Below, piece by piece: positions 30,525 to 38,991 of a stretch of DNA of 39,389 nt; position 1 is the stretch's first letter, and each line of letters starts with the position of its first letter. The stretch spans positions 1 to 39,389 of the forward strand of contig JALHOE010000071.1 of the NCBI GenBank assembly GCA_022843175.1, in the 5' to 3' direction. A program made the translations under genes and the position numbers. Under the pieces are notes generated by a model, which was not told where the DNA came from, made no database searches, and saw only the letters and a list, made by a program, of their open reading frames with translations. The DNA is from Deltaproteobacteria bacterium (GTDB taxonomy: Bacteria > Myxococcota_A > Polyangia > Polyangiales > JADJMO01).

Positions 30525-30900
30525 GGGCGAACGCACCCTCCGCGTGGTCGCGCTGTCGATCGCCGGCTGCGCCGCCCTGTTCGCGCTCGGCGCGCTGTTC
30601 TCCGTCAACGCTCGCTTCGCCTTCGCGGTCGCCGTGGGCGGCGCCATCGCCGTCGCCAACTTCCTCGTCCTCGCCCGCATCGGCCGCGCCATCACCGGCG
30701 GCGCCGGCACGGCGGCGTTCTGGGGGGCGGCCTACTTCTTCAAGATCGCCGCGCTTTTGGGCGGGGTCTTCCTCTTGTTCCAGTCCGGCAAGATCAATGT
30801 CTTCGGATTGCTGATTGGCCTTTCCACACTCGCCCCCGGAATCGTGGTAGGGGGCGTTCTCGCTTCACCGGCAGCCCCCAAAGAGCCGCCTTCTCGCTGA
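30481..30900 (+). CDS. atpI: ATP synthase subunit I-like membrane protein
   Basis: A 139-residue protein overlapping the end of atpZ by 44 bases. The GTG at 30481 follows a GGAGGAG ribosome-binding site at 7 bases; another GTG at 30499 is also possible. Four hydrophobic segments are visible (TLRVVALSIAGCAALFALGA, FAFAVAVGGAIAVANFLVLA, FWGAAYFFKIAALLGGVFLL and NVFGLLIGLSTLAPGIVVGG), the pattern of ATP synthase I proteins. Position between atpZ and atpB supports the call. Sequence conservation in this family is low. Confidence 0.75.
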   Translation: MRSARIVSETAADGEGERTLRVVALSIAGCAALFALGALFSVNARFAFAVAVGGAIAVANFLVLARIGRAITGGAGTAAFWGAAYFFKIAALLGGVFLLFQSGKINVFGLLIGLSTLAPGIVVGGVLASPAAPKEPPSR

Positions 30901-30905
30901 GCGCC

Positions 30906-31667
30906 ATGCCCGAGCACACATCGTTTCTCAGCTACGTCATTCACCTGTTGCCGCCGGCGGTTGATCACAACCTCCACGGCTTCAAGACCGTGCTGTCCCA
31001 CGAGCACGTCAACCGCTACGGCCTCGAGCCGTTGTTCTGGTCGGCGCTCGTGTGCCTCGCCGTCATCGTGATGGCCTCCATCACCCGCTCGCAGATCGCG
31101 CGGCTCGACGAAGCGGTCGTCCCGGAGCGCAAGCTCTCGGTGCGCACCCTCCTCGAGATCCTCGTCGAGAGCCTCTACAACCTCATGAAGGAGATGATGG
31201 GCGCGAAGCGCGCCAAGCGCTACCTGCCGCTCATCGGCACGTGCGGCGTCTTCATCTTCTTCTCGAACATCATCAGCTTGCTGCCCGGCTTCTCCGCGCC
31301 CACCTCGAGCCTCAACATCACCTTCGGCTGCGCGCTGATCGTGTTCGTGGCCTACAACTACTACGGCTTCAAAGAGAACGGCGTCGGCTACCTCAAGCAC
31401 TTCACCGGCCCGGTATGGTGGCTCGCCTGGCTGATCGGCCCGATCGAGATCATCTCGAACATCATCCGCCCGATCACCCTCGCCGTTCGTCTCTTCCTCA
31501 ACATGGCGGTCGACCACCTGGTCCTCGGCCTCGTTGTCGCCATGGTTCCGCTGATCGTGCCGCTGCCGCTCATGATGCTCGGCACCCTCGTCGCTGTCGT
31601 ACAGACCCTTGTTTTCTGCTTGCTGTCGTCCATCTACGTTTCGCTGGCGACCGAGCACGATCACTGA
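30906..31667 (+). CDS. atpB: ATP synthase F0 subunit a
   Basis: A 253-residue integral membrane protein that forms the ion half-channels against the c-ring. The conserved helix [21 protein letters not shown] carries the essential Arg. Other family features are [19 protein letters not shown], the polar [22 protein letters not shown] and five to six membrane helices. A hydrophilic insertion ([20 protein letters not shown]) follows the first helix, as in other deltaproteobacterial-type a subunits. ATG 30906 lies 5 bases after the previous stop. Confidence 0.96.
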   Translation: MPEHTSFLSYVIHLLPPAVDHNLHGFKTVLSHEHVNRYGLEPLFWSALVCLAVIVMASITRSQIARLDEAVVPERKLSVRTLLEILVESLYNLMKEMMGAKRAKRYLPLIGTCGVFIFFSNIISLLPGFSAPTSSLNITFGCALIVFVAYNYYGFKENGVGYLKHFTGPVWWLAWLIGPIEIISNIIRPITLAVRLFLNMAVDHLVLGLVVAMVPLIVPLPLMMLGTLVAVVQTLVFCLLSSIYVSLATEHDH

Positions 31668-31713
31668 TAAACGGGCGCCGCCCTCACACGAGATTTTGAA
31701 AAAGGAGACTGAG

Positions 31714-32067
31714 ATGTCGCTGAAGAAGACGGTCGCGGCCACGAGCGCCGCCCTCGCCACCCTCGCCACCACCTCGCTCGCGCTCGCGCAGACCGCGGCG
31801 GATGAGGGCGCCAAGGCCGCCTCCAACGTGCACGACGTGAAGGGCATGGCCGCGCTGGCCGCCGGTATCGCGATCGGCGCTGCGGCGCTCGGTGGCACCA
31901 CCGGTCAGGGCAAGGCGACCGCCGCCGCGCTCGACGGCATCGCCCGCAACCCCGGCGCCGCCGCTCGTATCCAGACGCCGATGATTCTCGGCCTCGCGCT
32001 GATCGAGTCGCTCGTGCTCCTCGCGTTCGTCATCGCGTTCTTCCTCCAGGGCTACGCCCGCTCCTGA
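31714..32067 (+). CDS. atpE: ATP synthase F0 subunit c with N-terminal leader
   Basis: A 117-residue c-subunit, longer than the usual 75-90 because of an N-terminal signal-like leader ([20 protein letters not shown], possible cleavage near ALAQ) seen in deltaproteobacterial relatives. Two helices are joined by the polar loop ARNPG (77-81). The ion-binding carboxylate is Glu98 ([10 protein letters not shown]), followed by Ser99, and helix 1 carries Gln65 (TTGQGKA), 33 residues before the Glu. That Gln/Glu-Ser spacing equals the sodium-binding c-rings (Gln32, Glu65, Ser66 in Ilyobacter). The ribosome-binding site AAGGAG is excellent, as expected for the most abundant subunit. No atpF or F1 genes follow. 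Confidence 0.95.
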   Translation: MSLKKTVAATSAALATLATTSLALAQTAADEGAKAASNVHDVKGMAALAAGIAIGAAALGGTTGQGKATAAALDGIARNPGAAARIQTPMILGLALIESLVLLAFVIAFFLQGYARS

Positions 32068-32107
32068 GCCTCGCCCCGCGGCGCTCGCAAGGGCGCCAAA
32101 GCGCGTG

Positions 32108-32440
32108 ATGCTGAGCTTTCGCTTGGTTACGGCCCTCGTCGCATGCGCGGCGGGGGCTGTGTTTTTGGCGTGCGATAGCCAGGGCGCCAGGGCGCCGGCG
32201 TACGACCCGTGTCACCCGGTGCCGCCCGCGCACTGCGACCACGACGTCGACTGCGCGCCCTTCCTCTGCAAGTCACAGCTGTGCGCGACGGCGTGCAAGT
32301 CGAGCGCGACGTGCGCGCAGGGCTTCGTCTGCAATCCCGGCGGCGCCTGCGTGAAGCCCGCCACCTGCGGCACCTGCAGCGGCGACTACGACTGCCCCAA
32401 GGGCCAGAAGTGCGACTTCAAGACGTCCGCGTGTCAGTGA
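32108..32440 (+). CDS. Cys-rich lipoprotein
   Basis: A 110-residue predicted lipoprotein: signal MLSFRLVTALVACAAGAV, lipobox FLAC (Cys22). The mature region holds 14 cysteines in spaced pairs (DPCHPVPPAHCDHDVDC, CKSQLCATACKSSATC and CGTCSGDYDCPKGQKC), like the small disulphide-rich (EGF/dickkopf-like) domains of many myxobacterial surface lipoproteins. Function unknown, probably binding. It follows atpE by 40 bp on the same strand; a GTG directly before the ATG is an alternative start. A double-hairpin repeat lies downstream. Confidence 0.75.
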   Translation: MLSFRLVTALVACAAGAVFLACDSQGARAPAYDPCHPVPPAHCDHDVDCAPFLCKSQLCATACKSSATCAQGFVCNPGGACVKPATCGTCSGDYDCPKGQKCDFKTSACQ

Positions 32441-32500
32441 TGTTCTGGAAGGTCTCGCCGGCTGTTGGCTTCTCGAGTCCTTGATGTTGGCTCGCGAGAG

Positions 32501-32585
32501 CCCTCACTCAACCCTCTCCCGCAGGCGGGAGAGGTCTACTGACGGTGCAGCCTCTCCCGCTTGCGGGAGAGGGCCGGGGTGAGGG
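32501..32585. repeat. Double-hairpin intergenic repeat between convergent genes
   Basis: Two perfect 10-bp stem-loops, CCTCTCCCGC with its complement, lie at 32513-32534 (loop AG) and 32551-32572 (loop TT). CCCTCAC (32501) and GTGAGGG (32579) form an outer stem, so the unit is palindromic overall. This resembles a widely dispersed proteobacterial intergenic repeat. It lies between the 3' ends of the Cys-rich lipoprotein and the UbiB-like gene and could terminate both. The rest of the 202-bp gap holds nothing recognisable. Confidence 0.9.
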
Positions 32586-32642
32586 TCAGGAGCGAACGCC
32601 TCGGTCGCGCCCTCGACGGCGAGGAGTCGTCTTCAGAAGTGT

Positions 32643-34358
32643 TCAGGTTCTCTTCCGGCCGCCGCCCCACCACGCCTTGAACCAGTCCTTGCCCACGTGG
32701 CCCGCCCACAGCATGTACGCGAGCGCGAACATCGCGACCGACAGCCACACGCGGTAGCGCCAGTTGCTGATCAGCACGATCGCCCCCGACACGTTCAGCG
32801 ACGCGACGACGATGCCGTTGAAGAGCCGCCGGCCGAGTCGATCGTAGGCGGGCTCGATCCGTGTCTCTGCGGTCTGGATTTGCAGGCGCCCCATGCGGAG
32901 GTCGTCGAGCACCTCGCGTAGGTGGAACGGGACGTCGTGCGCCATGCCGGCGAAGCGCTCGGCGCCGCGCAGGAGCTCGTTGCCGATCTCCTCGGGCGAA
33001 TAACGCTTCTTCAACAGATCGACGAAATACGGCTGCGCCTCGCTGAACACGTCGAGATCGGGATCGAGGTCCTTGCCGATCGACTCGATCGTCATGAGCG
33101 CCTTGCCGACCATCATGAAGTCGGTCGGCATCTCGAGGCCGTACTTCACGGCACCATCGACGAGGTCCTTGATCAGACGCGCCAGCTCGATCTCCTTGAG
33201 CGGCCGCCCGAGGTACTTCTCGGCGAGCACGGTGACCTCGGCGCGGTAGTCGTGCATGTCGACCTTCTTCGTCGGTCGACCGATGGTGTAGAGCGCGTCG
33301 GCGACCGCGCGCGGATCGTTGCGCGCAGCGGCCACCATCAGCTTGATGGTCTTGTCGCGCATCTCGGGCGAGAGGCGACCGACCATGCCGAGGTCGATCA
33401 TCCCGATCACGGGCTCTTCGGGCGTGCCGAGGATGATGATGTTGCCGGGGTGGGGGTCGGCGTGAAAGAAGCCGTCCTCGAAGATCATCTTGATGACGAT
33501 CCCGAGGGCGTTCTTCGCCATCTTCTTGCGGTCGAAGCCCTGCTCGATCGCCGCGTAGACCTTGCGCCCGTCGAAGAACTCGAGCGTGAGCACGCGCCGC
33601 GAGGACGCGGCCTTGTACGACTTGGGGAACGCGATCTTCGGGTTGCCGGCGAAGTTGCGGCGGAACCGCTCGCCGTTCTGCGCCTCGATCCCGAAGTCCA
33701 TCTCGGCGGTGATCGAGCGTTCGAACTGCGAGACGAGCCCGACCGGGTCGTAGATCTTCGCCTCCTCGAGCGAGCGATCGGCGATCTGCGCGAGGATGTG
33801 CAGCAGCTCGAGATCGCGCTCGACGACGTCCTTGACGCCGGGCCGCTGCACCTTGACCACGACCTCGCGCTCCTCTTGCGGGAGCGGCCGGCCCTCGTCG
33901 TCCACGCCCGGCTCGTCGAGCTCCTTGCGCAGACGGGCGCGGTGCACCTGGCCGATCGACGCGGTGGCGAGCGGCTTCTCCTCGAAGCTGACGTAGACCT
34001 CGTCGAGCGTGCGACCGAGCGACTCCTCGATCGCGACCTTGATCGCTTCGAAGCCCACCGCGGGGACGTCGTCCTGCAGTCGCTTGAGCTCGACGATCAG
34101 CTCCGCCGGCAACACGTCGGCGCGCGTGGACGCGATCTGACCGAGCTTGATGAAGGACGGCCCGAGCTCCTGGATGACCAGGCGCACGCGCACCGGCCAG
34201 GCGACCGTCTTCTTCTCGATGTCGCCCTCTTTGACCGAGGGCGCGAGCGACGACAGCCCCATTCGGCCGAGCGCTTCGCCGAAGCCATGTCGCGCGAGGA
34301 CTCCGGTGATTTCACGGAGCCGGCCGAGATCGCGAACCGCGGTGAGCAGTGACGCCAC
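32643..34358 (-). CDS. ABC1/UbiB-family atypical kinase
   Basis: A 571-residue protein. UbiB signatures are present: ELGPSFIKLGQIASTRADVLP (KxGQ motif at 71-74), the Ala-rich nucleotide loop LATASIGQVHRA, VVVKVQRPGV, FEDGFFHADPHPGNIII (catalytic region) and GMIDLGMVGRLS. The C-terminus has two hydrophobic helices (VVASLNVSGAIVLIS and VWLSVAMFALAYMLWAGHVG) for membrane attachment. The family acts in quinone biosynthesis or lipid handling through ATPase activity rather than classical protein kinase activity. A GTG start at 34358 is used. It is 14 bases downstream of the PknB-like gene on the same strand, so an operon is likely. Confidence 0.92.
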   Translation of the reverse strand: MASLLTAVRDLGRLREITGVLARHGFGEALGRMGLSSLAPSVKEGDIEKKTVAWPVRVRLVIQELGPSFIKLGQIASTRADVLPAELIVELKRLQDDVPAVGFEAIKVAIEESLGRTLDEVYVSFEEKPLATASIGQVHRARLRKELDEPGVDDEGRPLPQEEREVVVKVQRPGVKDVVERDLELLHILAQIADRSLEEAKIYDPVGLVSQFERSITAEMDFGIEAQNGERFRRNFAGNPKIAFPKSYKAASSRRVLTLEFFDGRKVYAAIEQGFDRKKMAKNALGIVIKMIFEDGFFHADPHPGNIIILGTPEEPVIGMIDLGMVGRLSPEMRDKTIKLMVAAARNDPRAVADALYTIGRPTKKVDMHDYRAEVTVLAEKYLGRPLKEIELARLIKDLVDGAVKYGLEMPTDFMMVGKALMTIESIGKDLDPDLDVFSEAQPYFVDLLKKRYSPEEIGNELLRGAERFAGMAHDVPFHLREVLDDLRMGRLQIQTAETRIEPAYDRLGRRLFNGIVVASLNVSGAIVLISNWRYRVWLSVAMFALAYMLWAGHVGKDWFKAWWGGGRKRT

Positions 34359-34372
34359 GACGCGTCACGATA

Positions 34373-35941
34373 TCAGTCGAACTTGCCGTAGCCGCCGGGT
34401 TTCTTCTTCGCGGTCGTCGCGGCCGGCGCCGTGGCGGTGGGCGGGGGCGGGGGCGGCTCGACCTTCGCGGTCTCGGGCGGCGGGGGCGGGGGCGCGACGT
34501 CGGTCTTGGCCGTGCTCTTCGCCGAGGGCTTGGCCTTGGCCGACGTGCTCGACGGCTTGGGCGCGGTCGTCGACTGCTCGGGGATTTCGACCGGTGTCGG
34601 CTCGGGTTTGGCGGCGGGCGCCGCCGTCTTCACCGGCTCGGGCGCCGCCGCAGCCTTCGGCTCCTCGACGACCGTGGGCTGCTTCGACCCACGGGAGGCC
34701 AAGCCGATGCCGATCCCCACGGCGCCGATCAGCGACACCGCGAAGATCACGCCGATCATCGCGAAGCGCACCTTCTTGCGCCGCTGGGTGTCGTCGACCG
34801 GCGTGGCCACGATCTGCATCGACGGGTCGGTGACTGGTCCGAGCGAATGGCTCGGCGTGGACACCGGCATCACCGCGCTCTCGGCGACCGGCTCGCTCGT
34901 GTCGGCCAGCGCGGCGACGAGCTCCTCGTGGAACTCGAGCGCGGTCTGCGGCCGCCGCTTCGGATCCTTGGCGAGGGCGCGGAGGATGACGGCCTCGAGC
35001 TTGCGCGAGATGCCCGCGTCCGGCGCGATCTCCCGCGGACGCGGGGGCAGCGACTGGATATGGCGCGCCATCACGACGACCGCGTCCTCGTCGGGGAAGC
35101 AGTGCCGCCCGGTCACCATCTGAAAGAGGATGAGGCCGATGGTGTAGAGGTCGCTGCGCCCGTCGAGCGGCTTGGACTGCGCCTGCTCCGGGCTCATGTA
35201 GCGCGGCGTCCCGAACACCGTGCCGGCCTGCGTCTCGAGCGAGTCGACCTTGAGGTCCGGCTGCACGATCTTGGCGATGCCGAAATCGAGCACCTTCACG
35301 ACCTCCTCGGTGCCGTGGGGCGTCGGCACGTTGTGGAGGAAGATGTTGTCGGGCTTGAGGTCGCGATGGACGACGCCCTTGTCGTGGGCCTCCGCGAGCG
35401 ATCGAAGCGCTTGCTGCGCGATCTTCACCGCCGTCGCGGGCGGGATTCGGCCGTGGTGCTTGATGCGCGAGCCGAGCGACTCGCCGTCGAGCCGCTCCAT
35501 CGCCAAATAGAGCAGCGGGCCCTGCGACGTGGATTCGTCTTCGCCGAAGTCGTAGACCGTGACGGTGTGCGGCGACGTCAGCGCGCTCGTGGCGCGTGCC
35601 TCGCGCTCGAAGCGAGCCTTGCTGCCGGCGTCGAATGCGCGCTCGGGCTTGAGGACCTTGAGCGCGACCTCGCGCGCCATGCCGTCCTGGCGTGCCCGAT
35701 AGACCGCGCCCATCGAGCCCGCGCCGAGGCGAGCGATCACGGTGAAGCGTCCGCCGAGCTTGCGACCGATCAACGGGTCGTAGTCCGACTCGACGAGCTC
35801 GCTCCGCGCGACCACGACGCCGCCGCACGCGCTGCACGTGGTGACGAAGTCAACCTGGCGCGCATCGCAGTCGACACAGACCCACTCGTCGTGTCCTGCC
35901 AACGCGGGCGCGGTCAAATCGGCGTGGACCGCCTGCCCCAT
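34373..35941 (-). CDS. Transmembrane Ser/Thr protein kinase with N-terminal zinc ribbon
   Basis: A 522-residue protein. An N-terminal zinc-ribbon-like region has Cys22, Cys25, Cys36 and Cys39 (CVDC, CSAC). The kinase domain spans about 60-350: glycine loop RLGAGSMGAVYRA, Lys95 (VALKVL), HRDLKPDNI (192-200), DFG (219-221), GTPRYMSPEQ and YTIGLILFQMVTG, so all catalytic residues are intact. One transmembrane helix follows (FAMIGVIFAVSLIGAVGIGI), then a Pro/Ala/Lys-rich tail with long proline runs, presumably in the periplasm. The frame is open far upstream to 37483, but that part is antisense to gatB; ATG 35941 is used. It is divergent from gatB. Confidence 0.94.
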   Translation of the reverse strand: MGQAVHADLTAPALAGHDEWVCVDCDARQVDFVTTCSACGGVVVARSELVESDYDPLIGRKLGGRFTVIARLGAGSMGAVYRARQDGMAREVALKVLKPERAFDAGSKARFEREARATSALTSPHTVTVYDFGEDESTSQGPLLYLAMERLDGESLGSRIKHHGRIPPATAVKIAQQALRSLAEAHDKGVVHRDLKPDNIFLHNVPTPHGTEEVVKVLDFGIAKIVQPDLKVDSLETQAGTVFGTPRYMSPEQAQSKPLDGRSDLYTIGLILFQMVTGRHCFPDEDAVVVMARHIQSLPPRPREIAPDAGISRKLEAVILRALAKDPKRRPQTALEFHEELVAALADTSEPVAESAVMPVSTPSHSLGPVTDPSMQIVATPVDDTQRRKKVRFAMIGVIFAVSLIGAVGIGIGLASRGSKQPTVVEEPKAAAAPEPVKTAAPAAKPEPTPVEIPEQSTTAPKPSSTSAKAKPSAKSTAKTDVAPPPPPPETAKVEPPPPPPTATAPAATTAKKKPGGYGKFD

Positions 35942-36004
35942 GACCGAAGCAGGGTAGCGGACCCCGGCGCCGACGCAACGGGCCACATGTGATACTCGGG
36001 AGCC

Positions 36005-37465
36005 ATGAGCACGGTCCGAGACACCTACGAGGCGGTGATCGGCCTCGAGGTCCACGCCCAGCTGCTTACGAACACCAAGCAGTTCTGCGGCTGTCCGACC
36101 TCTTTCGGGGCCGAGCCCAACACGAACGTCTGTCCGGTATGCCTGGGACTGCCCGGCGCGCTCCCGGTCCTCAATCGCGAGGCGGTCTCGATGGCGGTCC
36201 GCACGGCGCTGGCCCTCGGCTGCGCGATCCGCCACCGCTCGGTGTTCGCCCGGAAGAACTACTTCTACCCAGATCTCCCCAAGGGCTATCAGATCAGCCA
36301 GTTCGACCAGCCGTTCAGCGAGCGCGGCGCGCTCGACATCCCGCTCGAGGGGGGCGGCAACAAGTGGGTCGGGATCACCCGGGTCCACCTCGAGGAGGAC
36401 GCCGGCAAGAACCTCCACGGCGTGGCAGAGGTCCCCGGCAAGAGCGTCATCGACCTCAACCGCGCGGGCGTCCCCCTCATGGAGATCGTCGGCGAGCCCG
36501 ACCTCCGCGGCCCCACCGAGGCCGTCGCCTACCTCAAACGCCTCCGCGACGTCCTCGTGGCCCTCGAGGTCAACGACGGCAACCTCGAAGAGGGCTCCTT
36601 TCGCTGCGACGTGAACATCAGCGTCCGCAAGCGGGGCGCCGCCGCCTTCGGGACGCGGGTCGAGATCAAGAACGTCAACTCGTTCCGCCACGTCCATCGC
36701 GCGATCGAGCACGAGACGGCCCGGTTGATCGCCGTCGCCGAGGCGGGCGAGACGTTCAGGCAACACACCCGCCAGTGGGACGACGAGAGCGGTCGCACCG
36801 TCTTTCTCCGCGAGAAGGAGGGGAGCGACGACTACCGCTACTTCCCCGAGCCCGACCTCCCGCCGCTCATCCTCGAGGAGGCGTGGGTCGAGTCGCTGCG
36901 GAGCGGGCTCCCCGAGCTCCCCGAGGCGCGGCGCCAACGCTTCATGCACGATCTGAAGCTGCCGCCCTACGACACCGAGGTGCTCACCGGGCACCCGAAG
37001 ATCGGCGACTTCTTCGAGGCGGTGCTCCAGGCCAAGCCGGGCGACGCCGCTTGGGCGAAGCGCGCGGCCAACTTCGTCATGACCGAGGTGCTCGCCGAGG
37101 CGCGGGTCCACGGGCTCGAAGCGTCGTTTCCCGCCAAGCCCGCGCAGATCGTCGAGCTCCTCGAGCTGGTCGAGGCCCAAACCATCAGCGGCAAGCAGGC
37201 CAAGGAGGTCTACGCCGCCATCAAGAACACCGACGCGTCCCCCGCCGCCCACGTGGCCGAGCACGGGATGGCGCAGGTGAGCGACACGGCCTCGCTCGAG
37301 GCCGTCTGCCGCGCCGAGATCGAGGGCAATCCCAAGCAGGCGGCGGCGTATCGAGCGGGCAACGCGAAGATGATCGGCTTCTTCGTCGGCCAGGTGATGA
37401 AGCAGACGAAGGGCTCGGCGAACCCGAGCCTCGTGAACGACATCCTCAAGAAGCTCCTCGCCTAG
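36005..37465 (+). CDS. gatB: Aspartyl/glutamyl-tRNA amidotransferase subunit B
   Basis: A 486-residue GatB. In the GatCAB complex it activates Glu-tRNA-Gln or Asp-tRNA-Asn with ATP for amidation. Family motifs: [15 protein letters not shown], the zinc ligands CGC and CPVC (28-30 and 43-46), [65 protein letters not shown] and [14 protein letters not shown]. The C-terminal YqeY-like helical domain ends NDILKKLLA. gatA and gatC are not in the window. The start has an upstream GGGAG; a GATACT at 35991 may be its -10 element. Confidence 0.97.
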   Translation: MSTVRDTYEAVIGLEVHAQLLTNTKQFCGCPTSFGAEPNTNVCPVCLGLPGALPVLNREAVSMAVRTALALGCAIRHRSVFARKNYFYPDLPKGYQISQFDQPFSERGALDIPLEGGGNKWVGITRVHLEEDAGKNLHGVAEVPGKSVIDLNRAGVPLMEIVGEPDLRGPTEAVAYLKRLRDVLVALEVNDGNLEEGSFRCDVNISVRKRGAAAFGTRVEIKNVNSFRHVHRAIEHETARLIAVAEAGETFRQHTRQWDDESGRTVFLREKEGSDDYRYFPEPDLPPLILEEAWVESLRSGLPELPEARRQRFMHDLKLPPYDTEVLTGHPKIGDFFEAVLQAKPGDAAWAKRAANFVMTEVLAEARVHGLEASFPAKPAQIVELLELVEAQTISGKQAKEVYAAIKNTDASPAAHVAEHGMAQVSDTASLEAVCRAEIEGNPKQAAAYRAGNAKMIGFFVGQVMKQTKGSANPSLVNDILKKLLA

Positions 37466-37485
37466 AGCCCAGCCCAAAAACAACG

Positions 37486-37509
37486 AGGGCCGCGCGGCGG
37501 CGCAGCCCT
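37486..37509. terminator. Hairpin between convergent gatB and the cytochrome gene
   Basis: AGGGC (37486-37490) pairs with GCCCT (37505-37509) and GCGC with GCGC inside, with one C-A mismatch and a GGCG loop. It lies in the 66-bp convergent gap. CCCAAAAACAA just before it reads as a short U-rich run on the minus strand, so it could work as a terminator for the cytochrome gene. Confidence 0.55.
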
Positions 37510-37531
37510 GTCGTACGTCAGCCCGAAGCTC

Positions 37532-37885
37532 TCACGGCGCGGCGCCGTCCGGGAACTTCTCTTTGTACTGCTTCTTGTAGGCGTTGTGACAAGCGGTGCA
37601 GCTCTTGTTGAGCGCCTCCTTGTCCTCCTTTTTGGCGGCCGCGATGCCGTCGTCGGCGAACTGCTTCCACTTCGGGAAGGCGGCGGCGTCGGGGTTCTTC
37701 GAGCCGAGCGCGCCGAGGAGGGTCTGCAGCTTCGCCCAGTTGGCGGAGGCCTTGGCCGGCTGCACCTCGGTCTTCATCCACTTCTTCATGGGCGAGTCCG
37801 CGCCTGCGTGGGCCGGCATCCCCGCCGCCGCCACGCCCAAGCCGACCGCCATCGCAACGAACACACTCCGCAGATTCTTGTTCAT
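37532..37885 (-). CDS. Small periplasmic monoheme cytochrome c (four-helix, c-prime-like)
   Basis: A 117-residue protein with a Sec signal (MNKNLRSVFVAMAVGLGVAA, cleavage after AHA near residue 27). One heme-c site, CTACH (Cys96, Cys99, His100), lies near the C-terminus; that position and the surrounding Lys-rich helices (KEALNKSCTACHNAYKKQYK) are typical of cytochrome c-prime/cytochrome c-556-like four-helix bundles. The mature protein is short (about 90 residues). It could carry electrons or bind gas ligands. The nearest gene, gatB, is unrelated. An upstream open frame to 38257 is rejected because it removes the signal from the N-terminus. Confidence 0.85.
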   Translation of the reverse strand: MNKNLRSVFVAMAVGLGVAAAGMPAHAGADSPMKKWMKTEVQPAKASANWAKLQTLLGALGSKNPDAAAFPKWKQFADDGIAAAKKEDKEALNKSCTACHNAYKKQYKEKFPDGAAP

Positions 37886-38035
37886 GGTTTCCCTTCCGCC
37901 GAGGCCGCTCTCTTGGATGTACCCGATGAGACGGACCACCCGCGAGACCGATTCATTCTCTCGGGTCGAGGTTTCCCCCGCTGCGCCAGCACACGGATGA
38001 GCCAAGACTTCTCGCTCCCGCCCCCCGAAGGATCC

Positions 38036-38063
38036 TTGACAGGGCGCCGGCCGCGAGTAGAGT
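38036..38063 (+). promoter_or_regulatory. rRNA-region promoter P1 candidate
   Basis: TTGACA (38036-38041), 16-base spacer, TAGAGT (38058-38063). It is about 930 bases before 16S. The start would lie at the base of hairpin 38079-38094, so it could drive either a long rRNA leader or a separate structured RNA. Confidence 0.55.
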
Positions 38064-38078
38064 GCGCCTCCCTTTCGG

Positions 38079-38378
38079 CGGTGGGGTTCCACCGTCTCCA
38101 AGCAACGACGCGCCGAGGCCGTCGACTTCGCCCGCCATCCAACGGCACGACCCTTCCCAAGCAGAAGGCACTCCGGCCCCGGCGACCAACGATGAGCTTG
38201 CAGAAAAGAGGGCGAGTTACTAAGTATCTCGCACCCGGCGCCGCTGGCGCCGCACACCTCCCCGGCACGTGATGGTGCCGCCCCGACTCGGTCGGGAAGA
38301 TTGGCGGAGGCTCACACAGTTGATACACAGCGCTCCTCTCGCTCGGCGAGAGCGCGCAAGCCCCGATTTTTCCGGGGC
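38079..38378 (+). other. Chain of six stem-loops downstream of P1; possible structured RNA
   Basis: Perfect stems: CGGTGG/CCACCG (38079-38094); CGGCGCC/GGCGCCG (38236-38252); CGGCAC/GTGCCG (38263-38280); CCCGAC/GTCGGG (38282-38296); CTCTCGC/GCGAGAG (38336-38352); GCCCCG/CGGGGC with a T-rich loop (38360-38378). Loops are 3-7 bases. No known RNA family was recognised. It may be an independent small RNA, an attenuator or a leader that folds before 16S processing. Confidence 0.5.
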
Positions 38379-38570
38379 GCCGCACGTCGCGCGGACCCCA
38401 AGACGACTCGCTTTCAGCAGGTTTCCCACAGGGAGCCGCTGAGGGACCCAGATCTTTTCACTCTTGGCAGACCACTGTGCGAGCATTCGCCTCTCTCCAG
38501 AGGTGAGCTCGCAACGCGGAAGCTCCCCGACACCAAGAGGTCGGCGCCCGCGACCCCGCAACAAAAAGTG

Positions 38571-38598
38571 TTGACGGAATCGCGAGTGTGACTAAGAT
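38571..38598 (+). promoter_or_regulatory. rRNA promoter P2 candidate
   Basis: TTGACG (38571-38576), 16-base spacer, TAAGAT (38593-38598), preceded by the A-rich ACAAAAAGTG that could act as an UP element. The predicted start is about 385 bases upstream of 16S. Confidence 0.65.
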
Positions 38599-38687
38599 GC
38601 TTCCCCCCGCCGCTGAAAAGCGGCCCGCCCGAAAGAGCGGTCGAAAGCTCCTCGACACCGTCGAGAAGCAGCCGAGGAAAAAAGTGG

Positions 38688-38716
38688 TTGACAAGTCTCC
38701 CGGCGGCATCTAAAAA
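38688..38716 (+). promoter_or_regulatory. rRNA promoter P3 candidate
   Basis: TTGACA (38688-38693), 17-base spacer, TAAAAA (38711-38716), preceded by GGAAAAAAGTGG. The upstream context (AAAAAGTG then TTGAC) closely repeats that of P2 117 bases earlier, suggesting promoter duplication. Confidence 0.65.
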
Positions 38717-38991
38717 GCGCGCCCCTCCAAACGGAAGCCCTCACGGGAAGCCGGTCGGTAGGAAGCGCGTCGCAAGACTCGCCGGACCCAGGCATCGCTC
38801 GCCTTTCAGTGAGCAAGCCGCTTGGTCTTTGAAAACTGATTCGTACGTGAATACGACCCCCGAGTTGGACTCGGAGTCCTGCGAGAGCAGGCCCGAGCAA
38901 TGGGGTTCTCGAGAGAGAGCCTCGCAACTCCATCGAGCCTAGAATGCTTGTTCCATTAGCCGTGGACGGCATTCATCGGACTCAAAACTCC

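Larger units (their letters stand above)
37886..38991 (+). other. Non-coding leader region of the rRNA operon (about 1.1 kb)
   Basis: No convincing protein gene was found in either strand; short open frames here lack ribosome-binding sites and family features. The region holds three promoter-like sites (38036, 38571, 38688), a hairpin cluster (38079-38378) and a leader with CTTTGAAAACTGA (38827-38839), a sequence style common just upstream of bacterial 16S genes. No tRNA, SRP, tmRNA or RNase P pattern was recognised. Confidence 0.7.

Noticed and set aside
32501-32585. CRISPR-like repeat pair
   Set aside because: Only two hairpin units, palindromic, with no regular spacers and no cas gene; it fits a dispersed intergenic repeat.
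32922-34352. 476-codon plus-strand open frame
   Set aside because: Antisense to the UbiB-like gene, whose kinase motifs are unambiguous.
34349-35992. 547-codon plus-strand open frame
   Set aside because: Antisense to the PknB-like kinase; low-complexity Arg/Gly sequence.
38192-38272. Possible 26-codon small gene in the rRNA leader
   Set aside because: No ribosome-binding site and it runs through the hairpin cluster; chance is the simpler explanation.
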